The translations under genes were made by a program, and so were the position numbers. The notes under the pieces were generated by a model. The model was not told the origin of the DNA. It saw only the letters and a list, made by a program, of their open reading frames with translations, and made no database searches. A DNA stretch of 64,000 nucleotides from Aliiroseovarius sp. Z3 (GTDB taxonomy: Bacteria; Pseudomonadota; Alphaproteobacteria; Rhodobacterales; Rhodobacteraceae). Positions 1 to 7,916 of the stretch are shown here, in pieces. Position 1 is the first letter of the stretch. Each line of letters opens with the position of its first letter. The stretch spans positions 434,001 to 498,000 of the forward strand of contig NZ_JAFMZK010000001.1 of the NCBI RefSeq assembly GCF_029105185.1. The letters are read 5' to 3'.

Positions 1-2
1 TG

Positions 3-872
3 GCAAGAAAAACCCTTCGGCACAGCGTTCATTGGGTGATCGCGGGAACGTCCTTCATCGCACTTTATGCATTCGACGCCTCTTTTCCGCTGGTGATCCT
101 GACCGCTGCCTGCATCGGCTTCATCTGGATGACCTCCCGCCCCGCCACAGTGCCTCCCGCACAAGCACCATCGGCTTCCCTTTTCGCAACACTGCGGCAG
201 GCCGCCATCTGGCTAACATTGTGGTTTGCGCCCATCATCTTGGCCCACAGCCTGGGGGCAGACATTCTGACCTCCATCGGCTTGTTCTTCTCAAAGCTCG
301 CAGTGGCCAGCTTTGGTGGCGCCTATGCGGTTCTGGCTTATATGGCGCAAGAGGCCGTCACCACTCACGGATGGGTGTCGCCTGCTCAAATGATGGATGG
401 GCTGGGGCTGGCCGAAACCACCCCCGGTCCGCTGATACTGGTGACAGAATTCGTGGGCTACATGGCTGGTTTTGGCCAATCAGGGCCGATATTTGCCCTA
501 CTCACCGCCGCGATGACCTTGTGGGCCACTTTCGTGCCCTGCTTTTTGTGGATCTTCACTGCGGCTCCGCATGTGGAGTGGTTGACCACCCGCCCGCGCC
601 TGACCTCGGCATTGGAGGCGATATCGGCGGCGGTGGTCGGGGTGATCGCGAACCTGTCTCTATGGTTTGCGCTACACGTGTTTTTCGATCAGGTCACACG
701 CGCAGACGCCGTTTTCGCCCCAAGCCTGCCAGTCGCAAGCAGTCTGAACAGCCCCGCTGTCATACTCGCGACCATCGCGGGCGTGCTGCTTTTCCGGCTG
801 CGCGCATCTCTGCCCCTGACACTGGTGATCATGGCCATCATCGGCGCGGGGCTGCATCCGCTTGGCATCTGA
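3..872 (+). CDS. chrA: Chromate transporter (CHR family), 3' part
   Basis: The reading frame is open at the left edge, so only the C-terminal ~289 residues are seen and the start lies outside the window. It is a very hydrophobic integral membrane protein with about five to six predicted helices. The second half carries the CHR-domain signature: an FGGAYAVL-like segment, then a GW..P.Q..DGLGLAETTPGPL stretch and an EFVGY motif, as in the repeated domain of ChrA proteins. Known family members export chromate (or sulfate-like anions) across the inner membrane by proton coupling. The substrate here is inferred from the family alone. It stops 66 bp before sspB and is probably transcribed separately from it. 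Confidence 0.85.
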   Translation, partial: ARKTLRHSVHWVIAGTSFIALYAFDASFPLVILTAACIGFIWMTSRPATVPPAQAPSASLFATLRQAAIWLTLWFAPIILAHSLGADILTSIGLFFSKLAVASFGGAYAVLAYMAQEAVTTHGWVSPAQMMDGLGLAETTPGPLILVTEFVGYMAGFGQSGPIFALLTAAMTLWATFVPCFLWIFTAAPHVEWLTTRPRLTSALEAISAAVVGVIANLSLWFALHVFFDQVTRADAVFAPSLPVASSLNSPAVILATIAGVLLFRLRASLPLTLVIMAIIGAGLHPLGI

Positions 873-938
873 CCATCTTGCGTCTTTTCATCGCCACCGA
901 ATCCCGTATTCTGGGCCCAAGCAGAAGAAAGAACGCTC

Positions 939-1460
939 ATGTCCGATGCCATCGACTATGGAAACCTGATGCACGACGCCATGCGGGACCTGATCCGCAA
1001 GGTTCTGAGTGACGTTTCAGCCTCTGGCCTGCCGGGCGAGCATCATTTCTTCATCAATTTCGACACCCGCCATGACGGGGTCGAGATCGCGAACTGGATG
1101 CATGATCGTTTTCCCGAGGACATGACCATCGTATTGCAGCATTGGTTCGAAGATCTGGCTGTCAGTGACGACGGTTTCTCGGTCACACTGAATTTCGGCG
1201 ACGCACCGGAAACGCTGTTTGTCCCGTTCGATGCGATCAACACCTTTGTCGATCCGTCCGTCGAATTTGGACTGCGATTTGAAATGCAGGACGAACACCT
1301 TCCCGACCTGCACTTGGCCGGTGATGAAGATGGCGACATCGCGGAAGAGGCCGCGCCCGTGGCGGACCCGGAACGTGACGCGCACCCGAACGAGGACTTC
1401 ACGCCCGACGCATCACACAAAGAAGCCGAGATCGTCAGACTGGACAGTTTCCGGAAATAA
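939..1460 (+). CDS. sspB: SspB-type ClpXP adaptor
   Basis: A 173-residue protein of the alphaproteobacterial SspB family, which tethers ssrA-tagged and some regulatory substrates to the ClpXP protease in the cytoplasm. The N-terminal ~110 residues form the conserved fold, including the GLPGEHHFFINFDTR segment, an FPEDMTIVLQHWFEDL stretch, and an FxVPFDAINTFVDPSVEFGLRF segment. An acidic linker follows, ending in a short tail (IVRLDSFRK) that resembles the ClpX-docking tail of the family. The start codon follows a purine-rich AAGAAAGAA. It stands alone between chrA and fumC, and fumC starts about 100 bp downstream. Confidence 0.88.
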   Translation: MSDAIDYGNLMHDAMRDLIRKVLSDVSASGLPGEHHFFINFDTRHDGVEIANWMHDRFPEDMTIVLQHWFEDLAVSDDGFSVTLNFGDAPETLFVPFDAINTFVDPSVEFGLRFEMQDEHLPDLHLAGDEDGDIAEEAAPVADPERDAHPNEDFTPDASHKEAEIVRLDSFRK

Positions 1461-1562
1461 TCTTCACGAGTGCGGCGCGGCTTTGTTCGGGCGCTACCAG
1501 CATTGAATCTGGTGTGCAGTCGTGTACAACAGCGACGGTTTTGCAAATAAAGGCGCTGTGAC

Positions 1563-2957
1563 ATGACCCAGACCCGCACCGAATCCGACAGCTTTGGCCC
1601 GCTCGAGGTTCCCTCTGACAAATACTGGGGCGCGCAAACGCAGCGCTCGTTGATGAACTTCCCAATCGGTTGGGAAAAGCAGCCGGTCGCCATCGTGCGC
1701 GCGCTGGGTGTGATCAAGCAGGCCTGCGCTGAAGCCAACAAGGCGTCGGGTGCGATGAACGCCGACATCGCGGATGCGGTCATTCAGGCGGCTTCCGAAG
1801 TGGTCGCCGGCAAGTTTGACGACAACTTCCCGCTGGTTGTCTGGCAGACCGGGTCCGGCACCCAATCGAACATGAACGCCAACGAAGTCATCGCCAACCG
1901 CGCGATTGAAATCATGGGCGGCGTTATCGGCTCGAAAGACCCGGTGCACCCGAATGATCACTGCAACATGGGGCAATCCTCGAACGACACCTTCCCGACC
2001 GCGATGCATATCGCCACCGCCATGTCAGTTCGTGACGTGCTGCTGCCCGGTCTGGAAAAACTTCTGGCGGGTCTTGAAGCCAAGGAACAGGAATTCAAGG
2101 ACATCATCAAGATCGGCCGCACCCACACGCAGGACGCGACCCCTCTGACACTGGGACAGGAATTCTCGGGTTATGCCCATATGATCCGTCAAGGGATCGC
2201 GCGGGTGAAACTCGCCCTGCCCGGCATTTACGAGCTGGCACAGGGCGGCACCGCCGTCGGCACCGGGCTGAACACCAAGAAAGGCTGGGGTGAAGAGGTC
2301 GCCGCCAACATGGCCCGCATCACCGACCTGCCCTTCGTCACCGCCCCCAACAAGTTCGAGGCCCTGTCGGCCCATGACGCGATGGTGTTCATGTCGGGCG
2401 CTTTGGCTACGGTGGCTGGCAGCTGCTACAAGATTGCCAATGACATTCGTTTCCTCGGCTCCGGCCCGCGCTCGGGTCTGGGCGAATTGATCCTGCCGGA
2501 GAACGAACCCGGCTCGTCGATCATGCCGGGCAAGGTGAACCCGACACAGGCCGAAGCACTGACGCAGGTCGCCGCCCACGTCATGGGCAACGACGCCGCG
2601 ATCAAGTTCGCGGGCAGCCAAGGTCACTTCGAGTTGAACGTCTATAACCCGATGATGAGCTATAACCTGCTTCAGTCCATCCAACTGCTGGGCGACGCCG
2701 CGGACAGCTTTACCGAACGGATGCTGAACGGCATTCAGGCCAATGAGCCGCGCATCGACAAGCTGATGAAGGAAAGCCTGATGCTGGTGACGGCTCTGGC
2801 GCCGACGATCGGCTATGACAACGCAACCAAGGTGGCCAAGACCGCGCACAAGAACGGCACGACGCTTAAGGAAGAAGCAATCGCGCTGGGGTTCGTGGAC
2901 GAAAAGACCTTTGACGAGGTGGTGCGTCCCGAGCAGATGATCGGCCCGAAGGACTGA
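1563..2957 (+). CDS. fumC: Class II fumarate hydratase
   Basis: At 464 residues this matches the normal length of oxygen-stable, iron-free fumarases. These reversibly hydrate fumarate to L-malate in the TCA cycle as a cytoplasmic homotetramer. It has the superfamily signature [11 protein letters not shown] (residues ~318-328), whose serine is the catalytic base in the family, an upstream [14 protein letters not shown] substrate-binding loop (~99-112) and a [16 protein letters not shown] segment (~185-200). It opens a small operon: its TGA overlaps the ATG of the DUF4169 gene by one base (TGATG), which suggests translational coupling. Confidence 0.97.
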   Translation: MTQTRTESDSFGPLEVPSDKYWGAQTQRSLMNFPIGWEKQPVAIVRALGVIKQACAEANKASGAMNADIADAVIQAASEVVAGKFDDNFPLVVWQTGSGTQSNMNANEVIANRAIEIMGGVIGSKDPVHPNDHCNMGQSSNDTFPTAMHIATAMSVRDVLLPGLEKLLAGLEAKEQEFKDIIKIGRTHTQDATPLTLGQEFSGYAHMIRQGIARVKLALPGIYELAQGGTAVGTGLNTKKGWGEEVAANMARITDLPFVTAPNKFEALSAHDAMVFMSGALATVAGSCYKIANDIRFLGSGPRSGLGELILPENEPGSSIMPGKVNPTQAEALTQVAAHVMGNDAAIKFAGSQGHFELNVYNPMMSYNLLQSIQLLGDAADSFTERMLNGIQANEPRIDKLMKESLMLVTALAPTIGYDNATKVAKTAHKNGTTLKEEAIALGFVDEKTFDEVVRPEQMIGPKD

Positions 2958-3148
2958 TGGTCGGGTCTGGTTCAGGGCCGGTCAACCTGAACCGGTATCG
3001 CAAAGAAAAGGCGCGGGCCGACAAAAAGGCCCGCGCGGATGAGAACGCCGTAAAATATGGACGTACTAAGGCCCAAAAAGCGGCCGAAAGCGCGGATAAG
3101 GCCCGCGCGGAACGGCTGCTGGACAGTCACAGGACCGACCCGGAATGA
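2957..3148 (+). CDS. DUF4169 family small basic protein
   Basis: A 63-residue, highly charged protein rich in Lys, Arg, Ala and Glu. Its core (VNLNRYRKEKARA..KKARADENAVKYGRTKAQK) is that of the short Rhodobacterales DUF4169 family, of unknown function. It is predicted to be a single long helix without a membrane segment. It overlaps fumC by one base and the next gene by four (ATGA), so the three are probably one transcript. The helix and charge pattern would suit a nucleic-acid or ribosome contact, but nothing in the sequence proves this. Confidence 0.8.
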   Translation: MVGSGSGPVNLNRYRKEKARADKKARADENAVKYGRTKAQKAAESADKARAERLLDSHRTDPE

Positions 3149-3360
3149 CCGCGCGCCCTGAAAAACACTCGCTGACCCTGCACGGGCACCGCACGTCGGT
3201 GTCGCTGGAGCCGGAGTTCTGGCAAGCCTTTCGCGAGATCGCCAAGGAACGCGGCCTGCCGTTGAATGCACTCGCCGCCGAGGTGGACGCGGCACGCGGC
3301 GTGGACCGGGGTCTGGCCTCGGCGATCCGGGTTTATGTGCTGAATCACTATCGGGGTTAA
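3145..3360 (+). CDS. Ribbon-helix-helix domain protein
   Basis: A 71-residue protein built as one ribbon-helix-helix unit of the RHH_4 type. It has a short strand (TSVSLEPEFW), helix A (WQAFREIAKERG) and helix B (PLNALAAEVDAAR), then an extension ending RVYVLNHYRG. Proteins of this type bind DNA as dimers or act in toxin-antitoxin-like regulation. No toxin partner is visible here. It overlaps DUF4169 by four bases and lies third in the fumC operon, an arrangement I recall from related genomes. Targets are unknown. Confidence 0.8.
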   Translation: MTARPEKHSLTLHGHRTSVSLEPEFWQAFREIAKERGLPLNALAAEVDAARGVDRGLASAIRVYVLNHYRG

Positions 3361-3385
3361 ACACCCCACCGATAACAGGAACAAC

Positions 3386-3739
3386 ATGAAAACTTCAACA
3401 ATGACCGAACCGACCCGGAAGAAGGCCAAATTGATTTACCAAATCATGTCAACTTTGCGGGTCTTGGATGCCGATATGAACATGAACCAAGTGGTGTGTT
3501 TGTGTTGGATTGCATTGAACGAAGGTCGCACTCAGGTTGAATTGCGCCAAGAACTAGGTATGGCGTCATCGACCTCCTCACGCAGCCTAGCGGCCCTCTC
3601 TAAAATGCACCGCTTGGGTAAGCCGGGTCTGGACCTGATCGAGTGGGTTGAGAACCCAGATGACCGCCGCGCAAAGTTGTTGTTCCTCACCACACGAGGC
3701 AGGCACCTCATGGGCGAGCTGGTGGACGCCATCCGGTAA
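3386..3739 (+). CDS. MarR-like winged-helix regulator
   Basis: A 117-residue protein with a winged helix-turn-helix: a recognition region around QVELRQELGMASSTSSRSLAALSK and a wing containing ENPDDRRAKLLFLTTRG, the usual DxRxKxxxLTxxG signature of MarR proteins. It lacks the long N- and C-terminal dimerisation helices of full-size MarR proteins (~140-150 residues). Codon use is less G+C-biased than in its neighbours (several TTG, TTA, ATT and CAA codons), which suggests later acquisition. It is 25 bp downstream of the RHH gene on the same strand. Its ligand and targets are not evident. Confidence 0.7.
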   Translation: MKTSTMTEPTRKKAKLIYQIMSTLRVLDADMNMNQVVCLCWIALNEGRTQVELRQELGMASSTSSRSLAALSKMHRLGKPGLDLIEWVENPDDRRAKLLFLTTRGRHLMGELVDAIR

Positions 3740-3773
3740 CCCGGCTTTAACCCTGATAGGGCAGGCTTGTCTC

Positions 3774-4001
3774 ATGCCTGTTCCCGCCCCTCTCACACCT
3801 GACGCCTGGATGCTCCATCTGTTCAGTTCGAAAGCTGCCCGCCAAGGCGCCGTCATCCGTCGGAAGATTCGCGACATCGAACGCTATGTCGGCCGCGCCG
3901 CGTTTGAGGCCGAGTTGCGCCGCCGTGGCTATCACGCGGTCGAGAATGCCGGGCAATTGGTGATCTTCTGCAACCAGGAACCAATCCGTCGCGTCGTGTG
4001 A
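3774..4001 (+). CDS. Conserved small protein, function unknown
   Basis: A 75-residue protein starting at ATG 3774 and ending RRVV. It begins with a proline-rich segment (PVPAPLTPDAWMLHLFSSKAA) and continues with a basic helix (RRKIRDIERYVGRAAFEAELRRRG) and a short strand region (HAVENAGQLVIFCNQEP). I recall similar short Rhodobacterales proteins carrying the label phosphoribosylanthranilate isomerase, but this protein is far too short to be TrpF and shows no TIM-barrel motif, so I do not use that name. It is followed by the convergent P450 gene. The coding call rests on codon bias and a natural-looking composition. Confidence 0.65.
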   Translation: MPVPAPLTPDAWMLHLFSSKAARQGAVIRRKIRDIERYVGRAAFEAELRRRGYHAVENAGQLVIFCNQEPIRRVV

Positions 4002-4047
4002 TCGTTTTCGTGCACGAAAACGCAGCGGAGAAATGGATTTCTCCGCA

Positions 4048-5421
4048 TCACCCACGCGGTGTCAGTTTCAACCAGATCCCATCCTTTCCCCGCACGGTCA
4101 GATGCGCCACCGGAATGGCGGGCTTGTCGGCCACAAGGTCGAACCGATAGGCGCGCACCAGCATCGACAGGATCAACGGCCCCTCGATCATCGCGAAACC
4201 TGCACCGGGGCACACCCTTTGCCCGCTGGAAAACGGGATATAGGCGCTCCGCAAACAGGTTTTCCCATTCGCGGTCTGAAACCGGGTCGGGTCAAATGCA
4301 TCCGGGTCGTTCCACAAGCGTTCATGGCGGTGCAGATGCCACGGGCTGAGCACGATCTGGCTGCCTTTGGGCACGTCACGGCCCCGGAAGCGTTCGGGAC
4401 AGCGGGTCTCACGCACCATCATCGGCACCGGGGGATAGAGGCGCAGCGCCTCGCGAAACACGTCGCGCGACAGGCGCAGACGTGACATGACTGAAAAATA
4501 TATCTTGTGGGGGTCGATCTCGGCCCGTGCTTCCTGGGCAACACGATCCTGCCATTCGGGATAAAGCGCCAGAAGATACAGCGCCCAGGCCAGGGCCGAG
4601 GCGCTGGTCTCGTGCCCCGCAAGGAAAAAGATCGCCACCTGATCGACCATTTCACCGGTATCGAACCGCTCACCCGTCTCGGGGTCGTTCGTGGTCATGA
4701 TCTTGGTGGCCAGATCGTCAGGCGCGGTGCCCTGCCCGATATCAGCCATACGCGCGGCGGTCAGATTCTCGATCAATCGCCGGATTTCGCGCGCGGTCTG
4801 TTTGGTCTTGCGGCTGTGAAAGCGCGGCATCCAGCGCGGCAGGGGCAACAAAGCCCCAAGGTTCACAACGGGTTGCGCGCGTTGATGGTCGCGGAACCTT
4901 TGAAACACCTGCCCTGCAACCTCGTGTTCGATGGGAATCGAAAACAGCGTGCGGAAAATCACGTCGGCAGCGACATGACTGGCATGGCTTTCCAACTCTA
5001 TCGGACGCCCATCGGCCAAGGGGTGCAGACGATCCACGGCAGACACGGCCGCGTCCCACATGGCCGGGAACACTTCTTTCAACCGCCCGCCTTCGAAAGC
5101 CGGGTCGATGATCCGGCGTTGGCGTTTCCAGACCGCGCCGTTGGTGACAAAAACGGAACCGCCCAGAAGCGGTGCCAAACCTTCGCGAATGCGATCAGAT
5201 TTTGGGAAGTCGTCAGGCCGGTCTTTCAGCACCAGATCGACCAGCGTTGGGTCATTGCACATGTAGCTGCGAAAAAACGGTGTGCGAAACTCGGCCATCC
5301 ACGCCCGATAAAGCCGCGCGGGTTGGGCCGACAGGATGTCGCGACGAAACAGTTTTGCATAGCGCCACAGCGACACCCGCCCACTGCGCGACGGTGGTTT
5401 CGGGGGCAGGCGATAGGTCAT
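4048..5421 (-). CDS. Cytochrome P450
   Basis: A 457-residue soluble-type P450 with all key motifs: the oxygen-activation helix LAGHETS (residues ~267-273), ExxR as EALR (324-327) and the haem loop FSSGQRVCPG (397-406), with Cys404 as the predicted axial thiolate. Such enzymes insert one oxygen atom into organic substrates using electrons from a ferredoxin or flavodoxin partner, and no reductase is encoded nearby. The general look (long N-terminus, RQRRIIDPAF, PPVPMMVRE) is closest to fatty-acid or terpenoid-type bacterial P450s of the CYP4/CYP102-like clan. The substrate is unknown. The start overlaps the upstream hydrolase gene by four bases, so the two are co-translated. Confidence 0.93.
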   Translation of the reverse strand: MTYRLPPKPPSRSGRVSLWRYAKLFRRDILSAQPARLYRAWMAEFRTPFFRSYMCNDPTLVDLVLKDRPDDFPKSDRIREGLAPLLGGSVFVTNGAVWKRQRRIIDPAFEGGRLKEVFPAMWDAAVSAVDRLHPLADGRPIELESHASHVAADVIFRTLFSIPIEHEVAGQVFQRFRDHQRAQPVVNLGALLPLPRWMPRFHSRKTKQTAREIRRLIENLTAARMADIGQGTAPDDLATKIMTTNDPETGERFDTGEMVDQVAIFFLAGHETSASALAWALYLLALYPEWQDRVAQEARAEIDPHKIYFSVMSRLRLSRDVFREALRLYPPVPMMVRETRCPERFRGRDVPKGSQIVLSPWHLHRHERLWNDPDAFDPTRFQTANGKTCLRSAYIPFSSGQRVCPGAGFAMIEGPLILSMLVRAYRFDLVADKPAIPVAHLTVRGKDGIWLKLTPRG

Positions 5422-6680
5422 GGGGCCATGCTCGTAAACTTCGACACCGGGGTTTCAATGCGGCTGGCTGACGGGCGGCGGTCACGATAGCGGTCTGCCA
5501 AGGTCAATGGCCCGGCAGTTATTTGAAAGTAGTCGTAGTCACCGGGTCGATCAAAAGCGCAGAGATATTGAAAATGCAGCCGGAAGAACCGCCAGCGAAG
5601 CTCCTTCCACCGCGCGGGGCTGAGTGTTTTTGAAAAGGCTGCCGAAACAACCAAGGGCCATTTTTTCTCCCTGTCCGGTGCTACACCCGACACCGCGACA
5701 GGATCGCATAAGGCAAAGGCGCAGCCATCGCCGGGGGCGGTGACATCGACCCACGTGATGCTGTCCTGAACGCTCATCTCATGCAGGTCACGCCGTAGCC
5801 GATGCGCATCGGGCAGAAAACTGACCATTGGCACCACCTGTCCAAGGCTGAGAAACGCCAGTGCCGGACCATCTTTTGAAACGCGCCCCGCCCGCGCAAG
5901 ATCCGCCAGCACCGACACAGCCAGATGCGCACCCGAACTGTGGCCCACCACCAAAACCTCGTCCACGTCCGAGCCGAGCGCCTCGGCAATCTGGTCGGCG
6001 AATATCCCCATGCGCGCCTCAAGCTCGGGCGGATTGGCGCCATTGGACCGTGCGGAATAGGCGTAATCATGCATCAGATAATAGACATAGAGCCGGTTAT
6101 CGACCTTGCGAAACCATTGCAACAAGACGGCCACCGTGCTTGCAAACCCAACCCAGTAACCCATCACCATCGCCTCGGGCCTCAGCGTCAGATGCCCGGC
6201 AAAAAACGCGGCGACATGACCAAGGATATGCCCAAGCAGCAGCGCAAGGATCAATTGCAGGATCAGCATACCCACCGGATAAAGCGCCGCGATCACCGGC
6301 CCTTTGCGCAGGCGCATCAATCGCCACAAGGTGCCCGAAGCGATATAGGTCCACGCCGTGCGCGCCATCAGAAGATAGGTCTGCGCGATGTTGAGCTTCA
6401 TGCTGTCGCGCACGATATCGGCCCAGACCAGCACATCGAACTCGGCCTCGGTCTCGACCCCGTCCATCCGGCCCGTCACTTGCCAGCCATATGTGCCCGG
6501 TCCCTGCCGCCCGATCAGGTCGATCTGATAACCCGAGATCGCCGCTTGCGCGGCCCCTTCCTTGCGATACAGCTCGCGATATCTGCGCGGATGAATCGGG
6601 TCGTAACCGGGGATGTAGAACACCCTGCGGCGGCGCACATTTGCGCGAGATTGCGTTGCGGGGGCGTCGTTCGGTCTCAT
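5418..6680 (-). CDS. Membrane-anchored alpha/beta-hydrolase-like protein
   Basis: A 420-residue protein with a cytosolic N-terminal part beginning with FYIPGYDP, two hydrophobic segments (~128-160 and ~172-190) and a C-terminal hydrolase-like domain. A nucleophile elbow GHSSG (246-250, Ser248) is preceded by VDEVLVV and followed by AHLAVSVLADL, as in serine hydrolases. The Asp and His of a triad cannot be assigned with confidence. It is upstream of the P450 gene in a two-gene unit with a four-base overlap. A reasonable but unproven idea is a lipid- or ester-modifying step paired with P450 oxidation. No closer family was recognised. Confidence 0.65.
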   Translation of the reverse strand: MRPNDAPATQSRANVRRRRVFYIPGYDPIHPRRYRELYRKEGAAQAAISGYQIDLIGRQGPGTYGWQVTGRMDGVETEAEFDVLVWADIVRDSMKLNIAQTYLLMARTAWTYIASGTLWRLMRLRKGPVIAALYPVGMLILQLILALLLGHILGHVAAFFAGHLTLRPEAMVMGYWVGFASTVAVLLQWFRKVDNRLYVYYLMHDYAYSARSNGANPPELEARMGIFADQIAEALGSDVDEVLVVGHSSGAHLAVSVLADLARAGRVSKDGPALAFLSLGQVVPMVSFLPDAHRLRRDLHEMSVQDSITWVDVTAPGDGCAFALCDPVAVSGVAPDREKKWPLVVSAAFSKTLSPARWKELRWRFFRLHFQYLCAFDRPGDYDYFQITAGPLTLADRYRDRRPSASRIETPVSKFTSMAP

Positions 6681-6759
6681 GGGCCCGGCCTGTCTGCTTC
6701 GACCTGCAGACTAGCCGGAAAAACAGGCGAAATTAAGCCCTTATCTGGCAGGTCCGCTG

Positions 6760-7512
6760 TCAGCCAAGCGTGGCCAAGGCCGGGAAGGTTTCAAGCAACC
6801 AATAGGAAAATCGCGAAAAGCCACCGGTCAGCATCATCAATCCGATGGTCCACAAAAGCAGACCCATAATCCGCTCGATCCGCTCCATATGTCGTTTCAT
6901 GAAGTTCATGACGCCGGTCATACGGGGGAAAAAGGCTGCGACCAGAAGGAACGGGATGCCCAGCCCCGCCGCATAGATCGCCAGCAATGTTGTGCCCCGC
7001 GCGATGGATCCTTCGGATGCTGCCAGCGACAGGATCGCGCCCAGCTGCGGGCCGATACAGGGTGTCCAGCCAAAGGCGAAGGCCAGCCCCAGAAGATAGG
7101 CGCCGAACGCGCTCCCCCCTTGGTCGCCAGCATCAAGCCGCGCCTCGCGATTGAGGAACGGGATCGAGATCACGCCCAAAAAATGCGCCCCGAAAACCAT
7201 CACGACGATACCGGCGAAAGTCGAGAAAAGCTGTTGATTTTGCAGGAAAAACGCCCCGAACGCCGAGGCTGCAAAGCCAAGAAACAGAAAGACGGTGGAC
7301 AGACCCATCACGAAAAACAGCGCGGCCAGCGTTGCTTTGCGCGCGGCGCTTCGCCCCTCGCTCATCTCGCCCATGCTGACACCGGACATATAGGCAAGAT
7401 AGGGCGGCACGATGGGCAGGACGCAGGGGCTGAGAAAGCTCAATATCCCCGCCACAAAGGCGATGATCAGGGCCGGCAGCAGGCTGGCGTCGATAAGGTC
7501 AAATCCAAACAT
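6760..7512 (-). CDS. ccdA: CcdA-type cytochrome c biogenesis/thiol transporter
   Basis: The start ATG at 7512 gives 250 residues (MFGFDLIDAS...). There are six predicted membrane helices. The family cysteines lie in helix 1 (SFLSPCVLPIVPPYL) and in helix 4 (FGWTPCIGPQLGAIL). CcdA passes electrons from cytoplasmic thioredoxin to periplasmic thiol proteins, which keeps apocytochrome c cysteines reduced for haem ligation. It is transcribed away from tusA, with the two starts 127 bp apart. In-frame codons upstream to 7623 could extend it, but that extension is not hydrophobic and looks non-coding. The window encodes several c-type cytochromes that would depend on this pathway. Confidence 0.92.
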   Translation of the reverse strand: MFGFDLIDASLLPALIIAFVAGILSFLSPCVLPIVPPYLAYMSGVSMGEMSEGRSAARKATLAALFFVMGLSTVFLFLGFAASAFGAFFLQNQQLFSTFAGIVVMVFGAHFLGVISIPFLNREARLDAGDQGGSAFGAYLLGLAFAFGWTPCIGPQLGAILSLAASEGSIARGTTLLAIYAAGLGIPFLLVAAFFPRMTGVMNFMKRHMERIERIMGLLLWTIGLMMLTGGFSRFSYWLLETFPALATLG

Positions 7513-7639
7513 ACCCACCACATAGCGCGGGAAATGCGCGCCGTCACCTGCCGGATCGTCACAACTGCGCGACATATTGGTACACCCGACAATCGGACGC
7601 GCCGATGGACAGAACCGCGCCAAACGCCTATGGGAAGAT

Positions 7640-7867
7640 ATGGAGTTTGACGACGATCTGGACGCATTGGGGCTGCTCTGCCCCCTGCCCGTTTTGAAGG
7701 CGCGTAAGCGTTTGAAGTCGCTTGAGAAAGGTCAGGTTCTTCGGGTGCAAGCAACCGATCCGGCCGCCGTGATCGACGTGCCGCATTTCTGTGCCGAACA
7801 GGGTCATGAGTTCCTGGGCCGCGAAGAGAACGGGACGGCCACGCATTACTTCATCCGCAAAGGTTAA
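7640..7867 (+). CDS. tusA: TusA/SirA-like sulfurtransferase
   Basis: Starting at ATG 7640 the protein has 75 residues, the normal length for TusA. It has the diagnostic N-terminal LDALGLLCPLPVLKA motif, whose CPxP cysteine carries persulfide sulfur in the family, and ends with the typical DVPHFCAEQGHEFLG segment. TusA proteins relay sulfur for tRNA 2-thiouridine, molybdenum cofactor or sulfur oxidation, and which applies here is not shown. It is monocistronic, ending before a strong hairpin shared with the convergent rne gene. Confidence 0.9.
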   Translation: MEFDDDLDALGLLCPLPVLKARKRLKSLEKGQVLRVQATDPAAVIDVPHFCAEQGHEFLGREENGTATHYFIRKG

Positions 7868-7882
7868 GCCCAAAATGAAAAA

Positions 7883-7908
7883 GCCGGGCGATGCCCGGCC
7901 TTTCCTTT
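7883..7908. terminator. Terminator hairpin between tusA and rne
   Basis: GCCGGGC (7883-7889), a 3-nt loop and GCCCGGC (7893-7899) form a perfect 7-bp stem. It is followed on the plus strand by CTTTCCTTTT and preceded by AAAATGAAAA, which would serve as a weaker U-tract for the minus strand. It is 15 bp after the tusA stop and 18 bp before the end of rne. It is best read as the tusA terminator, and it may act for both genes. Confidence 0.75.
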
Positions 7909-7916
7909 TCTTCGGT

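Noticed and set aside
32-1012. Long plus-strand frame across chrA and the start of sspB
   Set aside because: It runs in another frame through two well-recognised genes and has a low-complexity Arg/His-rich translation typical of shadow frames.
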